From Vanilla planifolia (lineage: Eukaryota; Streptophyta; Magnoliopsida; Asparagales; Orchidaceae): 64,000 bases of DNA. A program made the position numbers and the translations under genes. Positions 36,920 to 49,145 of this stretch are shown here, piece after piece (position 1 is the stretch's first letter; each line of letters begins with the position of its first letter). A model generated the notes under the pieces. It saw only the letters and a list, made by a program, of their open reading frames with translations. It did not search any database and was not told the DNA's origin. The DNA is taken from NCBI GenBank assembly GCA_023846275.1, contig CM043875.1, forward strand, positions 25,152,851 to 25,216,850. The letters run 5' to 3'.

Positions 36920-37691
36920 AATTTTTATATTAAAAATATCTTAACTCATTTTAGGCTTATAGTAATAACCCGTTTATGAAATTTCTTGCAATTTTGGCTT
37001 TGGTGGTTATTTTCAAATTTGCAACCATAAGAAATAAAGTTAGGTTGTCTCCCATCAAATTTATCCACCAACTCTCCAAAATCATTAGTTCTTAAAATAA
37101 TAAGATCATGTTTCATTTTAAGCTTCAATCCTCTTTTAAATGAAAAGAATTATTACACTTTTGATCCAAATGCATTATGAGTATACCTAGATAGTTTAGT
37201 AAATTACTACTTATAATTAGTATTATCAACCTTAATCAAGTTAAGTTTACAAAATTTTCTCTCATCTGCTCTCTATTTGAGGTAAGAATGTACCATTATT
37301 TAAATTCTTATAGATTCATTTCATGTGATATTTTATATAAATCTATTTTTGAACATAATATAATAAGGAGATTCCCATGAAATGGTAGCATCATCTTCTA
37401 GAACAAAGGTAGCTAAATAGACCTTTCTATTTTTTAAACAAAGAATGCTATCGACTATCCTATTTGTTTTTATTAATCCATCCTTTTGTGATCAAAGGAT
37501 TGGTTTATTTCTTAAAGTGATGAGGTCTTAGATGATGAACTATTTAAGAATTTTATCATTTCATAACTTTCTCTTTGTTCAATAATGAGTGTTATAGATG
37601 AAGCGATAAGGTGATTTTTTATTTGGTGTTTTACTTCCTTGACCCTTCTATAGTCAAGAGATTCAAACTTTTCAAGATCTTTTGTTGCCAT
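36920..37691 (-). pseudogene. Gypsy gag remnant
   Basis: The ATG at 37691, about 130 bp downstream of the primer-binding site, opens a frame MATKDLEKFESLDYRR. Further on, a segment near 37.39-37.42 kb reads YLATFVLEDDAT, matching the conserved gag block (kvxlAtfmLxgdAxxWW). At 36.98-37.03 kb a degenerate CCHC knuckle (CKFENNHQSQNC) is visible. Gag forms the particle and binds RNA. Several stops interrupt it. Confidence 0.6.
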
Positions 37692-37819
37692 CCTTTTTTA
37701 TAGGAGTATTTAAAACATAAACATTTAATTACGTTATGAATATAGATGATGCACATGTTGTATGTGCCTCCTCAATAAACCCCCATCATTCTTATTATTT
37801 TGTTAAATGATGTTTACCA

Positions 37820-37830
37820 TTATGATACCA
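37820..37830 (-). promoter_or_regulatory. Primer-binding site (initiator tRNA-Met)
   Basis: Two bases after the LTR end (…ATAACA) and a T, the minus strand reads TGGTATCATAA. This is close to TGGTATCAGAG, the complement of the 3' end of plant initiator tRNA-Met used by most plant LTR elements. Confidence 0.65.
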
Positions 37831-37833
37831 ACT

Positions 37834-40075
37834 TGTTATATCCCCACCTTTATTAATTACTAATTATATAATAATTAGAGTAATTATGAACAATGTGAGG
37901 ACATTTAAATTTTCTCTATATGGGAAGTGACAATATTACTTCTAGTTGTTAACCTTATAGCCCTCTATAAGAGCTATTTGATGATTCCAAAACCTTATGT
38001 TATGATAAATAATATTACAATTTGCATTTGTTCCTTAGGACAAGTACTAGTTGATCTTTTAAGAGATGACATAATGATTCTCCATGTGATTTCATAAAGG
38101 AGGTTCTTCCAACATGCTTCAATCCATGGAGAAATTTACTCATGATGATGTGGTGGCATTCATGAGTAATCTTTACTTCATTTTGGTATGATTAGATTCT
38201 TAAAACCTATGCAATATACTCATATGATAACTAAGTCATGCATTTCTTTCAAATATCTCATATATACTAATGCATATCTAAAAGTTTTCATTCATATGTC
38301 TTTAGAGAGCAATAATTTGCAAGTAATTTTAAGTTACACACCAATGAAAATGAATCAATAACATCATAAGTTATAAAAAAATCAAGTATAAACTGAGTCT
38401 CAATCAACATAAGTAGTAAAATATTGAATTTGTATTAATTGTACATTATGATTTTATAATTTTAAAGTTCGACTAGTTAATTTGTGTGATCTAACAAACA
38501 ATTAGCTTCGACAATTTTGGGTTTGAGTTGACCTGTTAAGCTGTTCATACCTATGACGGCATTCATCGTATAACACATCATATGTATAATGCTTATATAA
38601 TAAGAAATAGAATTATCAACATTCATATATTACAATATCTTCCATTGTATTAACCTGATCATAGTCTAGCATAGAATGTTTAAAAGCTTAATAACCTTAT
38701 ATGGTTTAAGATCCACTATAGGATAATACAATTATATTATGTATTCTATTGTGTTAAAGAAACAACATCATTATACAATATGATATTATTCATCATATCT
38801 GTATTATCTATTTCAAACTAAAGAGTCTAAAATGACATAGGCAAATGGTAGAATTGAAAAGCTTCGTACAATACAATATAGTTCATTTTACTTGTATGAT
38901 TTATATGAAACTGGAGAGATGTAAATTGAAAGTTAAGCTAAGATTCATTGTATAGGTACGACAGGATTTATTATACTTTTATGAACCCTATTAAATAACA
39001 GCTCATACCATATTAGATGGATCGATGGTTTAGACAATCAATATATTAAGTAGTATAGTATAGTACAGTCCCCCTGATCATATAATAAAAATGAAAACCA
39101 AAAATTATAATGACTAACTAATCCTATTCGCAATTAGGAAATTAGCCATTAAGATTTCTTAATATAGAGTGTTATCCTTTATTTTAGTATAAATAACAAA
39201 AAAATATGGGAGAAGAAACTGATGCAACTTTCATATCATCTTTATTATAAGAACCTTGCTTTAATCGAGCTTGTCTTCACGCACTACATATTTGAAGCAT
39301 TCCATCGGTGAAAGCTATTTATTAAACATCATTCTTCTTCCTCACTTTAACCTTTGGAGAGTTTTTTGCATACATTTAATTAATGTGCCACTTGAAGAAT
39401 TTGTTTTGGTCTTAGGTTACATATACAAGTTGTTTTATCATGAAAATTGTAGTTGTCTTTGCTATTTTTTGCTCATATATTAGGGACGTTGTGAGCCAAT
39501 TTTTTATAAGGTTTTTGGGTTGATTTATTTTGTGTTGATATTTAGCTTTTAATGTTTTTTCACTTACTCATTGTGTAGCTAAAGATAATAGATTTTGTGT
39601 GTAAGTTTGGTCATTTGATTAAAGGTAGAGGTCTTTTGTATGTATCCAAACCACATAAAAAATTTCTTGTTATTTAATTTTGCACACTCACATAAAATAT
39701 TTCAAAAACTAATCAAGAATTTCTTTGGAAGGATTCTTAGATTAAATAACTATAAATACAAAAATTGAAACCATATTCATAGTTTTATTGTGTTATAGAA
39801 TAAATAGTGAGCAAATGACCCATCAAATAAATATAAATAATAAATTATATTTAAATAAAATCATTAGAAATAATAAAAGTAAAATAAACTAAATAGGATG
39901 ATACCATGACTTCAATAACGTATTATACTCATATCTATTGCTCACTAATACTCTATTAAATCAAACATAATTTAATGTTAGATATTCACATATAAACATA
40001 TTTCTTTTTATATATATATATTTCTTTTTATTTCTGTTAATCTTGTTTGTTCTCTTTGTGTCATACTTATTTTCT
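37834..40075 (-). repeat. Gypsy 5' LTR with about 1.8 kb of extra sequence
   Basis: The repeat edge at 37834 and the block at 39790-40075 both match the other LTR. Between them lie about 1.8 kb (roughly 38.0-39.78 kb) with no partner in the 27.0-27.12 kb interval. That extra segment carries many palindrome-like ATACAATATG words and a 70-residue open frame with no recognisable domain. Confidence 0.5.
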
Positions 40076-43000
40076 TATCTTTTAATATTTTCTTCTTTCT
40101 TTTTATTTGGACCATATTTTCTCTCAATACTATTATCTCACAGTCTTTTTATTTGGCTGTATTATATTGAATAATACAACCAAAGGGAGAGAATTACAAC
40201 ATATGCAAAACATAATTTTACACAACATGACCTATAGAATCATATAATATGATCATACGATATGATATGATTAGTAAAGAAAATATGTTATAAAAAATCT
40301 ATCAGATATAATAATTATATAAGCATGAATATTATCATTGTAGAGCAAGATAACATAAGTAGAGAAAATATCTTATATATTAAAATTTATTGGATTGAAT
40401 TATCATAACATTAAAAATTTGTCAAATATACAATATGATATTATAGGAAAGGAATGGATTGAGGATACCCTACAGTACAATATAATATTATTGTATAATA
40501 TGATCGCATAAGCATGTTAAAGTAAGAAAAGGATCAAATTGGTTAGTTGGATAATATGAGCAAATCAATAGAAATATCATATAATATAGTGATATAGGAT
40601 GTAAAGATTGAGAAAAATCTTACAAATTATCGTCTAATATATGTAGAAGAGAAAGAAGAAATGTATAATTTGAAAAAAAAAGCTTATAGTATGATTCTGG
40701 AAATTGTAACAATATGATTCCTTAGTTCTTAGGTGAATGAGGTTAGATTGAAAAGACATATTAGTGACCATACAAGATCTTAGCATACGAAGAATAAAAT
40801 GTACAAGCACGACTGGAAGAACAAAAGGATAAAAAGGTTAAATTATATTAAGCAATCCTACAAATGAAGAGTAACATAAATTTATCATATAGTACAAATA
40901 TAGAAATTGCATGATAAAAACTATGTTAAAAAATTAGATAGAGATGAAATGAAGGAAAAATCAATTATAGAAAATTTGGGAAAATTTCGTTATGATATAG
41001 TCATATATGAATGCTAAATCATAGAATTAATAGGAGCCTAGAGGATCTAACTAATATATGATGAATGTTTTAAATATACACAACAATCTAATACAAGATG
41101 AATCTGATATAGAACAACTTGAGTGAAAACATAACAATATATATGAAATTTCTAAAAGAGATTATTCAGGAGAAGTAAATACAAAATTAAATCATAAGAA
41201 ACAAGAAAGTGGACATCTACAATTAACATCAACAAATGGCAACAAAAAAGTGGACCATCAATCTTTAAGGGAGAAATCAGAGAAAGCTCTTCCATGTTTG
41301 ATTTATGAAAAATTTCATAAAAAGGAATGCTAGAAGAATAATGTTAAATGTTATACTTTTAGAAAACTTGGATATCATTATGTTAAGGAGTATCCATAGA
41401 AAACAATATGAAATTTGCATTGATTAGAAGTATATGTGAGGAATGATGAAGAATAGTTATTGTATGATAGAATTATGAACTTGTGAATGAAATCTTTCAG
41501 CATTATGACTTGTTACTTATTGATTTAAGACATGTTAATGCATGGAAGAATTGTTACATTTTTTGCATGAGATTTACAAGATTTGGCATATAATTGATGA
41601 TTGAATATCTTGCAAAGAAATGCTAATCAATAAATAAAATCTTGAGTATACTCAATCAAAGATGAGACATTTGAATTTGAAATAAGATAAAAGAGAATTC
41701 ATGGATCCTTCATAAAAAAGCATGATTGAATTTAAAGCTCTTTAGTTGGTTGAATGAAAAGTAAACATTATCTTGAACAAAATAAATGAAAATTAGTGTC
41801 TAAAATAAAAGGTTTATTGCTTCAAAGAATAAGCAAAAGAATCGCTTCAAGAATAAAATAAAGATTATAATAAGTTGCTATAATATAGATTATTTTATAA
41901 TTCTTTCTTAAGATTGATTTGAATTTTTATAATGAAATTCTTTATGAGGGTGAAATTATAGTATCTAAAAAATAGAGAAAAGAAATTTTAATAAATTAAA
42001 ATTATATGATATTGATTAAAAAATATTAGAAAATTATTGATGATCCTAAGAAGAAATGAGTTATAAATGATAATTTTGATAAATATATATATATTTTCAA
42101 ATTTTTTATAAATTTTTTAAAATTTTTATATATTGTTTAAAATTTTTTCAAAGATGTATTAAGATTCTAAGGTATCTTACAATGTGATAGAATGAGATTA
42201 TAACGATTAATGGAAGAAATCAATCGGGTGAATAAATTTATGAGATAAGATCTTATTATATAAGTGCAGTTATGTCACCTTACGAGTATGATAGAGTGTA
42301 GTAGATTGTGGGTGAGATCAATCCAATTTGAACGTGTTGATCGTATAGTACAACTATTGAGTAACTATGATATGATGGAGTACAAGACAAAAAAAAGCAA
42401 GATAAGTGTGAACACATACAAAAATGGTATAGACTCATACATGATAATCAATAAAATGTACTAAGTCATTAATGCATATAAGCAAATGCGAGCACAGACA
42501 AAAAAAATTGTACAATATGAAGAAAACAAGCATATAAGTACGATAGAGTATAGAACTCAATGCTCGACAGCATAAGCATTATAGCCCAAATGTATAAGTA
42601 TATACATATGTCAGGAGGGATTTCATATATATATTGGATCATACTATATGACAAAAGCATATAATACCATATGATTGAGTGATAAAAAAATAATATAGGC
42701 TTAGTGTGAAAGTGAATCAAGAAAGATACACTCAAATAATCATACAACACAATACTATTATTATATTAGTACGATTAAGATAAAAGAGTATAAGTCTCCA
42801 TCAATTACTGGTTATAAGGACTTATCATATAATACAATAGTAAGATCATAACAATATATTAAGAAGACATGTGAACAGATTTAGGCAAAATTGAAGCAAC
42901 ATGTAATATAAAGTTAAGGATCATATTTATATGATTAAAAAAACTAAATGCATTTTAAAACCCAAAGTTAAAAATGAAAGAAAAATCTAACATATGGGTG

Positions 43001-43396
43001 AGTTTAATTCATAAGAATCTTTTGTAAATAAAAAGTTAAAAGGTAAAAAGTTTTCATAGGTAGGGAAACAACATTTAGTGGCATTTGAATAGTCAAGTAT
43101 GTGAAAAGTCAAGAGAACATGTTCAAATAAGAAGCTAGCTATGACATAGAGAGTTCTTTTAGAGAATTTTGGAGGTGTAACACTTAGCCATAGTTAATAG
43201 AGAAAAAAGAAAAGCTAGTGAATGTGTTCCAAAGAGAATTAGAGAAGAGTTATATAAGCAACAAAAGCTAACTCAGAAGAGCATAGTCTTGAATAATGTA
43301 GCAACTAAAGAAATTAAACAAAATTTAAGTCATGATAAGACTATTACTATCAAGCCCCCACCTCACTAAACCATTAGATAACAAAATTAACATCAA
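40076..43396. other. AT-rich stretch, no gene seen
   Basis: It is rich in words such as ATATGATAT, TACAATATAATATT and GATCGTATA, and resembles the extra segment at 38.0-39.8 kb and parts of 56.4-56.9 kb in style. No protein domain was found. It is probably old LTR-element debris. Confidence 0.4.
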
Positions 43397-43633
43397 ATTA
43401 TTCTGCTGTTACAACATATAGTGAGGATAAAGAACCAAACCCAAGGTGGGGACCCGACGATAAGACAAACACCAACTCCAAGATCCAAAGTATATAAATA
43501 AAGATATGTTTTTAAATGTTAATCACACTAAGCTCTCCCCTTTCTTACACATCTCGTGAAAAGGGCTCTCCTGTAACAGCATCATTCCTAGTTCTCGGTA
43601 CAGTGGTTATATGACCTGTGATGTAAGCACTAA

Positions 43634-43651
43634 TGAGATTTACAAATCTCA
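43634..43651. repeat. Short perfect palindrome in the LTR
   Basis: The arms TGAGATTT and AAATCTCA are separated by AC. The position and sequence resemble the ACTGAG...CTCA palindrome of plant chromovirus LTRs. Confidence 0.6.
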
Positions 43652-43911
43652 GTAGATAAATCCACATAGTTAAACCAATGAAAATACATACAATGAATAG
43701 TGCAGATGAATTATATGCATAAAGCTCAAACCATACCAATGTCATATATAATACCAGATGAAAAACCATAAAAGAAAACCCAAAAGAAATGCCAGTTCCT
43801 TATAGATGTGTTATTACTGGGCTCGATTCCCTTTGACGTATTATCCTCTAGATCCAATCATCATCAATAAATGACCTTCAGCCGACATCTAACCAAACAC
43901 ATAACATTAAG

Positions 43912-44165
43912 CAGATATCTGATCCGAAGATCGATACCATGCAACACATGCTGGGCCTAGTGCCACCAGGCAGGTATGGTACCATACCCTGTAACACATG
44001 CTGGGCCTCGTGTAAATCATCATAGAGTCATAGCACATAATATCAGGCAGATATCTGATCCAAATATCGATACCCTGTGACACACGCTGGGCCTAGTGTA
44101 GACACTAGGCAGATATCTGATCCAAAGATCGATACCCTGCAACACATGCTTGGCTTAGTAGTGAG
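43912..44165. repeat. Tandem repeat in the LTR, unit about 62 bp
   Basis: Units start CAGATATCTGATCC at 43912, 44048 and 44110, each followed by ATCGATACCCTG and ACACATGCTGGGCCTAGTG. A partial, diverged unit lies at about 43973. GATATC and ATCGAT palindromes recur in each full unit. Confidence 0.85.
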
Positions 44166-44525
44166 GATAATATTCTCTGGGAATCCCATTTTTATATTTG
44201 TCATTTCCAAACATCAATCAAAACAATTTATGCCATATCAAAAGATCTTTCTTTCCATATTGTTTCTTTCTTTTTATTTCGTTATCATACCATGTTATTT
44301 CTTTCTTTTCAGTTTTCATGCAAATGCATAAGTAACAACCAAAGCACCATGTGATCGTAAGCAATCATGTAAAAAGATATAATATTGTGCTACATCACAG
44401 GGTTAGGAATTTATCTACTTGGATTTGCTGTACAATTTGTATTCTCCACTTCTTATTTTTCTTGATGTCTTACAAGCCCATAATGCAAACATAATCAAGT
44501 TAAAATATATATATTAGTCAAAAGT

Positions 44526-44660
44526 TGCTTTCTAAAAATTGTTCCCAAACAGTTAAAAATTCTGCTTTCTAAAAGCTTTCCCAAACAGCCAAAAATCCCA
44601 AACAACCAAAAATCTCGCTTTTTAAAAGCTTTCCTAAACAGCTTTCCGAAACGCATTTTC
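44526..44660. repeat. Short diverged repeats (TTTCTAAAAGCTTTCCCAAACAG)-like
   Basis: A motif of roughly 40-60 bp built from TTTCTAAAAGCTTTC and CCAAACAGCCAAAAAT recurs three times with variation. It lies in the transcribed part of the LTR as oriented by the TATA box. Confidence 0.6.
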
Positions 44661-44794
44661 TAAAATTCCCAGAATTCTTTAATTCTGCTGTTGGGTTCCG
44701 TCGGCGCTGGACCGCCAGCGCCCTGCGTGCCCGCTTCCGCCGTGCGACCCGGTCCAAAAGCCTGGACCAGTTTTTGCTATATTTATTTTTTTTT

Positions 44795-44818
44795 CACTCA
44801 CTCTCTCTCTCTCTCTCC
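44795..44818. repeat. (CT)n microsatellite
   Basis: About ten CT units in the LTR leader region. Confidence 0.9.
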
Positions 44819-45170
44819 TGTTCGTCCAGCGAAGCCGAAATATTTCGCCGTCAAACTCGAGATCTCCTGCAGCTCCCGTCGACCAAATCGACCCCTCTCG
44901 GTCTCCGCCGCTCACCAGAAAACTTACACAACTCCGACGACAAAGCAAACAAATTCTTATCTTACCGTCGCATGCCAGAACTCACGGAATCCTCGCCGGC
45001 CTCACTGTCGCATGTCAAAACTCACGAAATCCTCGTTGGCTATTACTGTCGCGTGCCGGAACTGTGCGAAGCAAGGCAGCAGCTTTCGGAAATCTCACCC
45101 TTGCAACTCCGACAACCTCCCCGAAAGTGGTATTCGCAGAAATGCTTTTTCAAATGCACCCTGCTTTCGC

Positions 45171-45177
45171 TTTTATA
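45171..45177 (-). promoter_or_regulatory. TATA box of the solo LTR
   Basis: On the minus strand, GGTTATAAAAGCG stands at the border between AT-rich U3-like DNA and a CpG-rich leader, as expected for an LTR promoter. Transcription would start about 30 bp downstream, near 45,145. Confidence 0.55.
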
Positions 45178-45547
45178 ACCGCGGTCGAAACCGATATGCC
45201 CTCGGTTCGTTAACCACATTTTGCATATTACTCCTTCCAAATTTCTTATTTGCACATATATCCTCCGCCCGGAGAAATAAACCTGCACCGAAATTCCTAA
45301 AATTGCTTATATACCCATTGCAGCCAACAACTTTAAAATTACAAATATACCTTCCGCCAAAATGAATTGAAATATGTCGACATTTACAAAATTACAAATA
45401 TATCCTCAATATTTTAAATCGATCCAAATTTTTAAAAATTCATAATTTATTCCTTAGAACTCCAAAAATTACAAACTAAACACCATTAGACTCGTCTCAA
45501 AGAGCTCTTTTAAAAAAAAAAAAGAAAAATAAGACTGTTACAATTAT

Positions 45548-48125
45548 CTAGTTTTAAAAGTAAGTAGGTCATCTACCTATTTATATGTTTGAATGTAATA
45601 CTTAATGCTAAGATGAAGATCTTTATTGACTAATTAAAATGTATATGTGTGTGTGTGTGTATGTATGTGTTTGTGTGTATATGATGTATGAGTATGAATG
45701 ATATGTTACTTTAATTATAAGTTACTATTTACACAATCATGTAATAATAAATATGCAAGGAAAATTACTTTGTCATAATAATCACAAAGATAAGAAAAAA
45801 AGAAAAACAAAATGAAAAAACTATTATGTTGTACAAGTTGAAAAAGTATTATGTTAAATAATATATTCTAGATATAAGAGCCAAAGGAGTCCCTATTTAG
45901 ATTGTTTAAGTGTAGAGCAATGTATTTCTTAATATGTCTAATTTGTTGAATAAAAAAGATCTTTCTCTAAGCCAAATCCTTAAAGAGATAAAAAAATACA
46001 AATAACTAAAATAATGTGTAAAGGTATGCGATATTCATGCACGTAAAAGTTTAACATGTATTATTACTTTGCTTAAATAATGACATATTTTTTTGATATT
46101 ATATTATTACATATAACCCTTATGTCTAGTCACCCAAAGATATAGTTATTTATTATTGAGCAAGTGTAGGTTAATTAATTCCTATTTTGTCCTAACACTT
46201 TCATGTTAAAGAAAGCACCACATAGAGCAATCGAATGGAGTTAGAGTTATCACACAGTGAATTAGAAGATGTTATAATTATATTAAATATGTGATTTTTA
46301 TATTTATTTTATTTGAACAAAAATGATATATAAAGAAATTATAACCATTAATATTATATATATGCCTTTAAAAAAAGGTGAAAAGCTATATGTTTTCATA
46401 TGTATAAGAGGGCATGAGCAAATCTTTATTGTTTCTCTCCTCTCTTTAAACTTTAAATTAATCCCTACAATCGAGCCTTCTATCCTTTCTATCCAACTAG
46501 TTAGCATCTCTCTCATCTCTTAATACCCCATTGACCAAACTTTAATTTCAAGCCATCCTCTCTCTTCTCTTATTTTAATTGTCGCCTTTTCTCTCTTTTT
46601 CCTCACACCCTTACTAAGCTATACCTATCTCCTCTCTTTAATCAATGCCCTTTCACATAAAACTATAGGTTCTATGATGTTCATTAGTATTATTTCTCAA
46701 GGGTCTCTCTCCTCTTATTTATGCTATTAATTTGTCTTCTCCAAAAAATTAATTTGTCTTATTCTACTTTATCTTTCTTATACATAATTGCTCTTTTTAT
46801 GTTAAAAAATCCACTTCCAATGACCTAAATGATTGTTTTTCTTATTTAGTATCTTTCATTACACTTGAATTATTTCCAATGACTTTTATTATAATGACTT
46901 TGATTTTTGGCACAATTTATTTTCTACTAAGGCTCATTGTTTTATCTATTATCATTAAAGTTAAAAAATATCTAAATAGATAACTATATTTTACAAAAAC
47001 AAAAAAATAATTTAATAAGAAGTTGAATCTAACATATACTCAGTAAGTAATTAAGTTTGTAGTAATAATGCTAAGTAAAAAATCATGTTATCTAAGCTTT
47101 AGTTCATCTTCATTTTACATGAGTTATATCAATCTAAGTTCACATCATTCAGTTTAATATAATGCACAAAGAAGATCTATCATAAGTATGTTAAAGCTAA
47201 AGCATAAAAACATTTGGGTAATAAAAATAAATGCATCATATGCATATGTTAAGCAATGAAATAATTAATATTAATCCATTTGTGGATTTTCTTTATTATC
47301 TTTTCATTTTATTTGTGTCCAAATATTAAGGTCTCATCTTGCCTTGGTAATCTCATATCGACTAAAAAGAATTATTATTATCATTTATTAAAACATGTCT
47401 TGACATTTTTAAAGCCAAGGATGACATCAGAATCATCCTCCTTTTTTTCCATTATGAAACAAATTATCTCCATACCCTTCAATCAAAAGCTTTTCTAGAA
47501 AAGCTAGTGATTTCTTCACCCTCCCTCTCATAGCCTTGGGTTTACAAACTCTTCAATATTTTACATAGTTAGTTATTACACCACAACACACTAATGAGAG
47601 TTCAATTCTATGCCATAATTTATACCATATCATATTTTATATTTTTAATTATATATCATTTTTTTATCTTTTTTAATTTTTTTATCTTTTTTATTTCTCA
47701 TATAAAATAGTTATAAAAATATTATATATTAAACCACTTTCTTAATCAAAACTCATAATCATTATAGGTCATCACTTATTAGTGAAAAACAACCCACTTG
47801 TTTATGCAATAATAAATCTTTGACCAATATTTAATTTTTCTATTATGGTATATACAATAAATTAGGAGCTCATCTCTTAATCATATTATAATATTTTTTT
47901 CTCATTTAGTGATAATATTAATCTATTTTATTTTCTTAATTCAATCTTACTCTTTATACATTTATCTCTTTCAAATATTCATATTGTCAATCTCATGATG
48001 GAAATGAGCAAAATATTCAGAGTAATATGCTTGAAAGAATAATATTTCTCATGTAAAACAAAATAAACATGCAAAATGGTATATAATCATTATTTGAAAA
48101 AGATCAAGATATAACATTTAAAAGT
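45548..48125. other. AT-rich intergenic DNA
   Basis: No gene is seen. It contains a (GT)n tract at 45641-45690 and a pyrimidine-rich block at 46.43-46.66 kb. Confidence 0.45.
45641..45690. repeat. (GT)n-rich microsatellite
   Basis: GT units with interspersed AT, partly interrupted. Confidence 0.9.
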
Positions 48126-48490
48126 TATCATCATTTCAATCATCAACTCTAGATTATATCAATTTATCAAAGTTGGTGTCATCCAATAAATTAAATGTTT
48201 TAGAAAATATTTATTTTGCTTAACATTTTATCATATCAAACACATATAATATAATATATAAAAATATCATCATTGTAATAAATAACTTTTAAGTATATTA
48301 AGTCATGAAAGTAGGTGCTATCACTTAAATTAAATTTTAATAAAAATATTTATTATACTAAACATTTGATGGTATCAAATACTTACAATACAACTTCTAA
48401 AATGTATCATCGTTGCAATAAATAACTCACAAGTATATTAAATCATCAAAATAAGTATAATTGTTGTAACTAAATCTTTTAGATGTATCA
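48126..48490. repeat. Three-copy tandem repeat, period about 140 bp
   Basis: TATCATCATT/GTTGCAATAAATAAC-like segments start at 48126, 48265 and 48405. They share AAGTATATTAARTCAT and a TTTTAATAAAAATATTTATTATRCT interval. The last copy is incomplete. Confidence 0.7.
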
Positions 48491-48660
48491 AGTACTTTCT
48501 TCTTTTTTGAGATATTACTAAGTCCTCCCTGTTGGATAATACAAGAGAATAGTTCATATTGACAACTTAGTCGTTGGATGCTTACTCTCCAAATTTCAAG
48601 TGGCAAAGTAAGATTTGGGCAATGAACTACAAGAATGAAGAGAGCATAAAGAAGAGAGTG

Positions 48661-48680
48661 AGGGAGAGAGAGAGAGTGAA
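48661..48680. repeat. (GA)n microsatellite
   Basis: A short GA run within a purine-rich segment. Confidence 0.85.
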
Positions 48681-48889
48681 AGATAGATTATTAAGAGAGA
48701 AAATGAGAATATGGTAAAGTGAGAATGTCCTCTTATTGTTCCTTATCTCTCTTGTGATACATACTAAAAAACCATTTTTAATGTCACATTGACAAGGATG
48801 ACATGTCTAAAAAAATAAAAAAATTAAATATAATACACATTAATTACTTAAAAAGGTCAAAAAGGTTGTTGCATGTGGATTCCCATTAC

Positions 48890-49145
48890 ATATCACACAT
48901 AGGCAACAACCAATGCACCTACCACCCATATGCGTATGTATCATGCCTTTGCATGTACTATGACACACTTGTGCTCACATCTACATACACACTCATGCCT
49001 TCAAGTGCACCTGCTCACTCCCTTGTAGCTTTGTGCATGCCTATGTGATTTTATTCTTGCTTTTGCATCTATGTGTGGCCATGCATGCCAACATATCTCT
49101 GTACTCTTAGTCTAAATGTCTCTCACATGCAATTACATGCCTCTT
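48890..49145. repeat. CATGC/CACAT-rich block
   Basis: A locally GC-richer stretch full of CATGCC, GCATG and CACATGC words, unlike its neighbours. It is followed at about 49.37 kb by TTTTGGGCATCACA, which resembles a gypsy LTR end. No coding signal was identified despite an 81-residue open frame. Confidence 0.4.

Larger units (their letters stand above)
26831..40075 (-). mobile_element. Old Ty3/gypsy chromovirus-like retrotransposon
   Basis: Direct repeats starting at 26831 and 37834 (both TGT...TCCCCACC-like, in the same orientation) mark the LTR edges. On the minus strand the interior carries a primer-binding site (37.82 kb), gag (37.69-36.92 kb), RT (33.8-33.6 kb), RNase H (31.4-30.96 kb) and integrase (30.72-29.46 kb). 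RT-RNase H-integrase order is the Ty3/gypsy order. The element is decayed by stops, indels and inserted AT-rich repeats at about 31.5-33.5 and 34.0-36.3 kb. Outer LTR ends were not resolved, so the upper limit is approximate. Confidence 0.7.
43397..45547 (-). repeat. Solo LTR (2.1 kb) with candidate TSD ATTAT
   Basis: On the minus strand the block starts TGTAACAGTC at 45542 and ends around TGTTGTAACAGCAGA at 43402. ATTAT flanks both sides (43397-43401 and 45543-45547). The final dinucleotide would be GA instead of CA, so the end may be mutated or misplaced by a few bases. Inside, in transcription order, are a TATA box (45171-45177), a CpG-rich leader at about 44.7-45.15 kb, CT and U3-like repeats, a 62-bp tandem array, and an 8-bp-arm palindrome (TGAGATTT/AAATCTCA) like the one near the 3' end of many plant gypsy LTRs. 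No coding interior or second LTR is nearby. It looks younger than the gypsy element at 26.8-40 kb. Confidence 0.6.

Noticed and set aside
39271..39483. A 70-residue hydrophobic plus-strand frame
   Set aside because: It lies within the extra segment of the gypsy LTR and has no membrane-protein family resemblance. Hydrophobicity follows from T-rich codons.
43912..44165. Regularly spaced repeats that might suggest a CRISPR array
   Set aside because: The units are nearly contiguous with no unique spacers, in eukaryotic LTR DNA. They are a plain tandem repeat.
44691..45365. A 224-residue plus-strand open frame and its overlapping minus-strand frames
   Set aside because: They lie in the GC-rich leader of a solo LTR. 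Composition is low-complexity, there is no domain, and frames are open on several strands at once, as expected from GC-rich repeat DNA.
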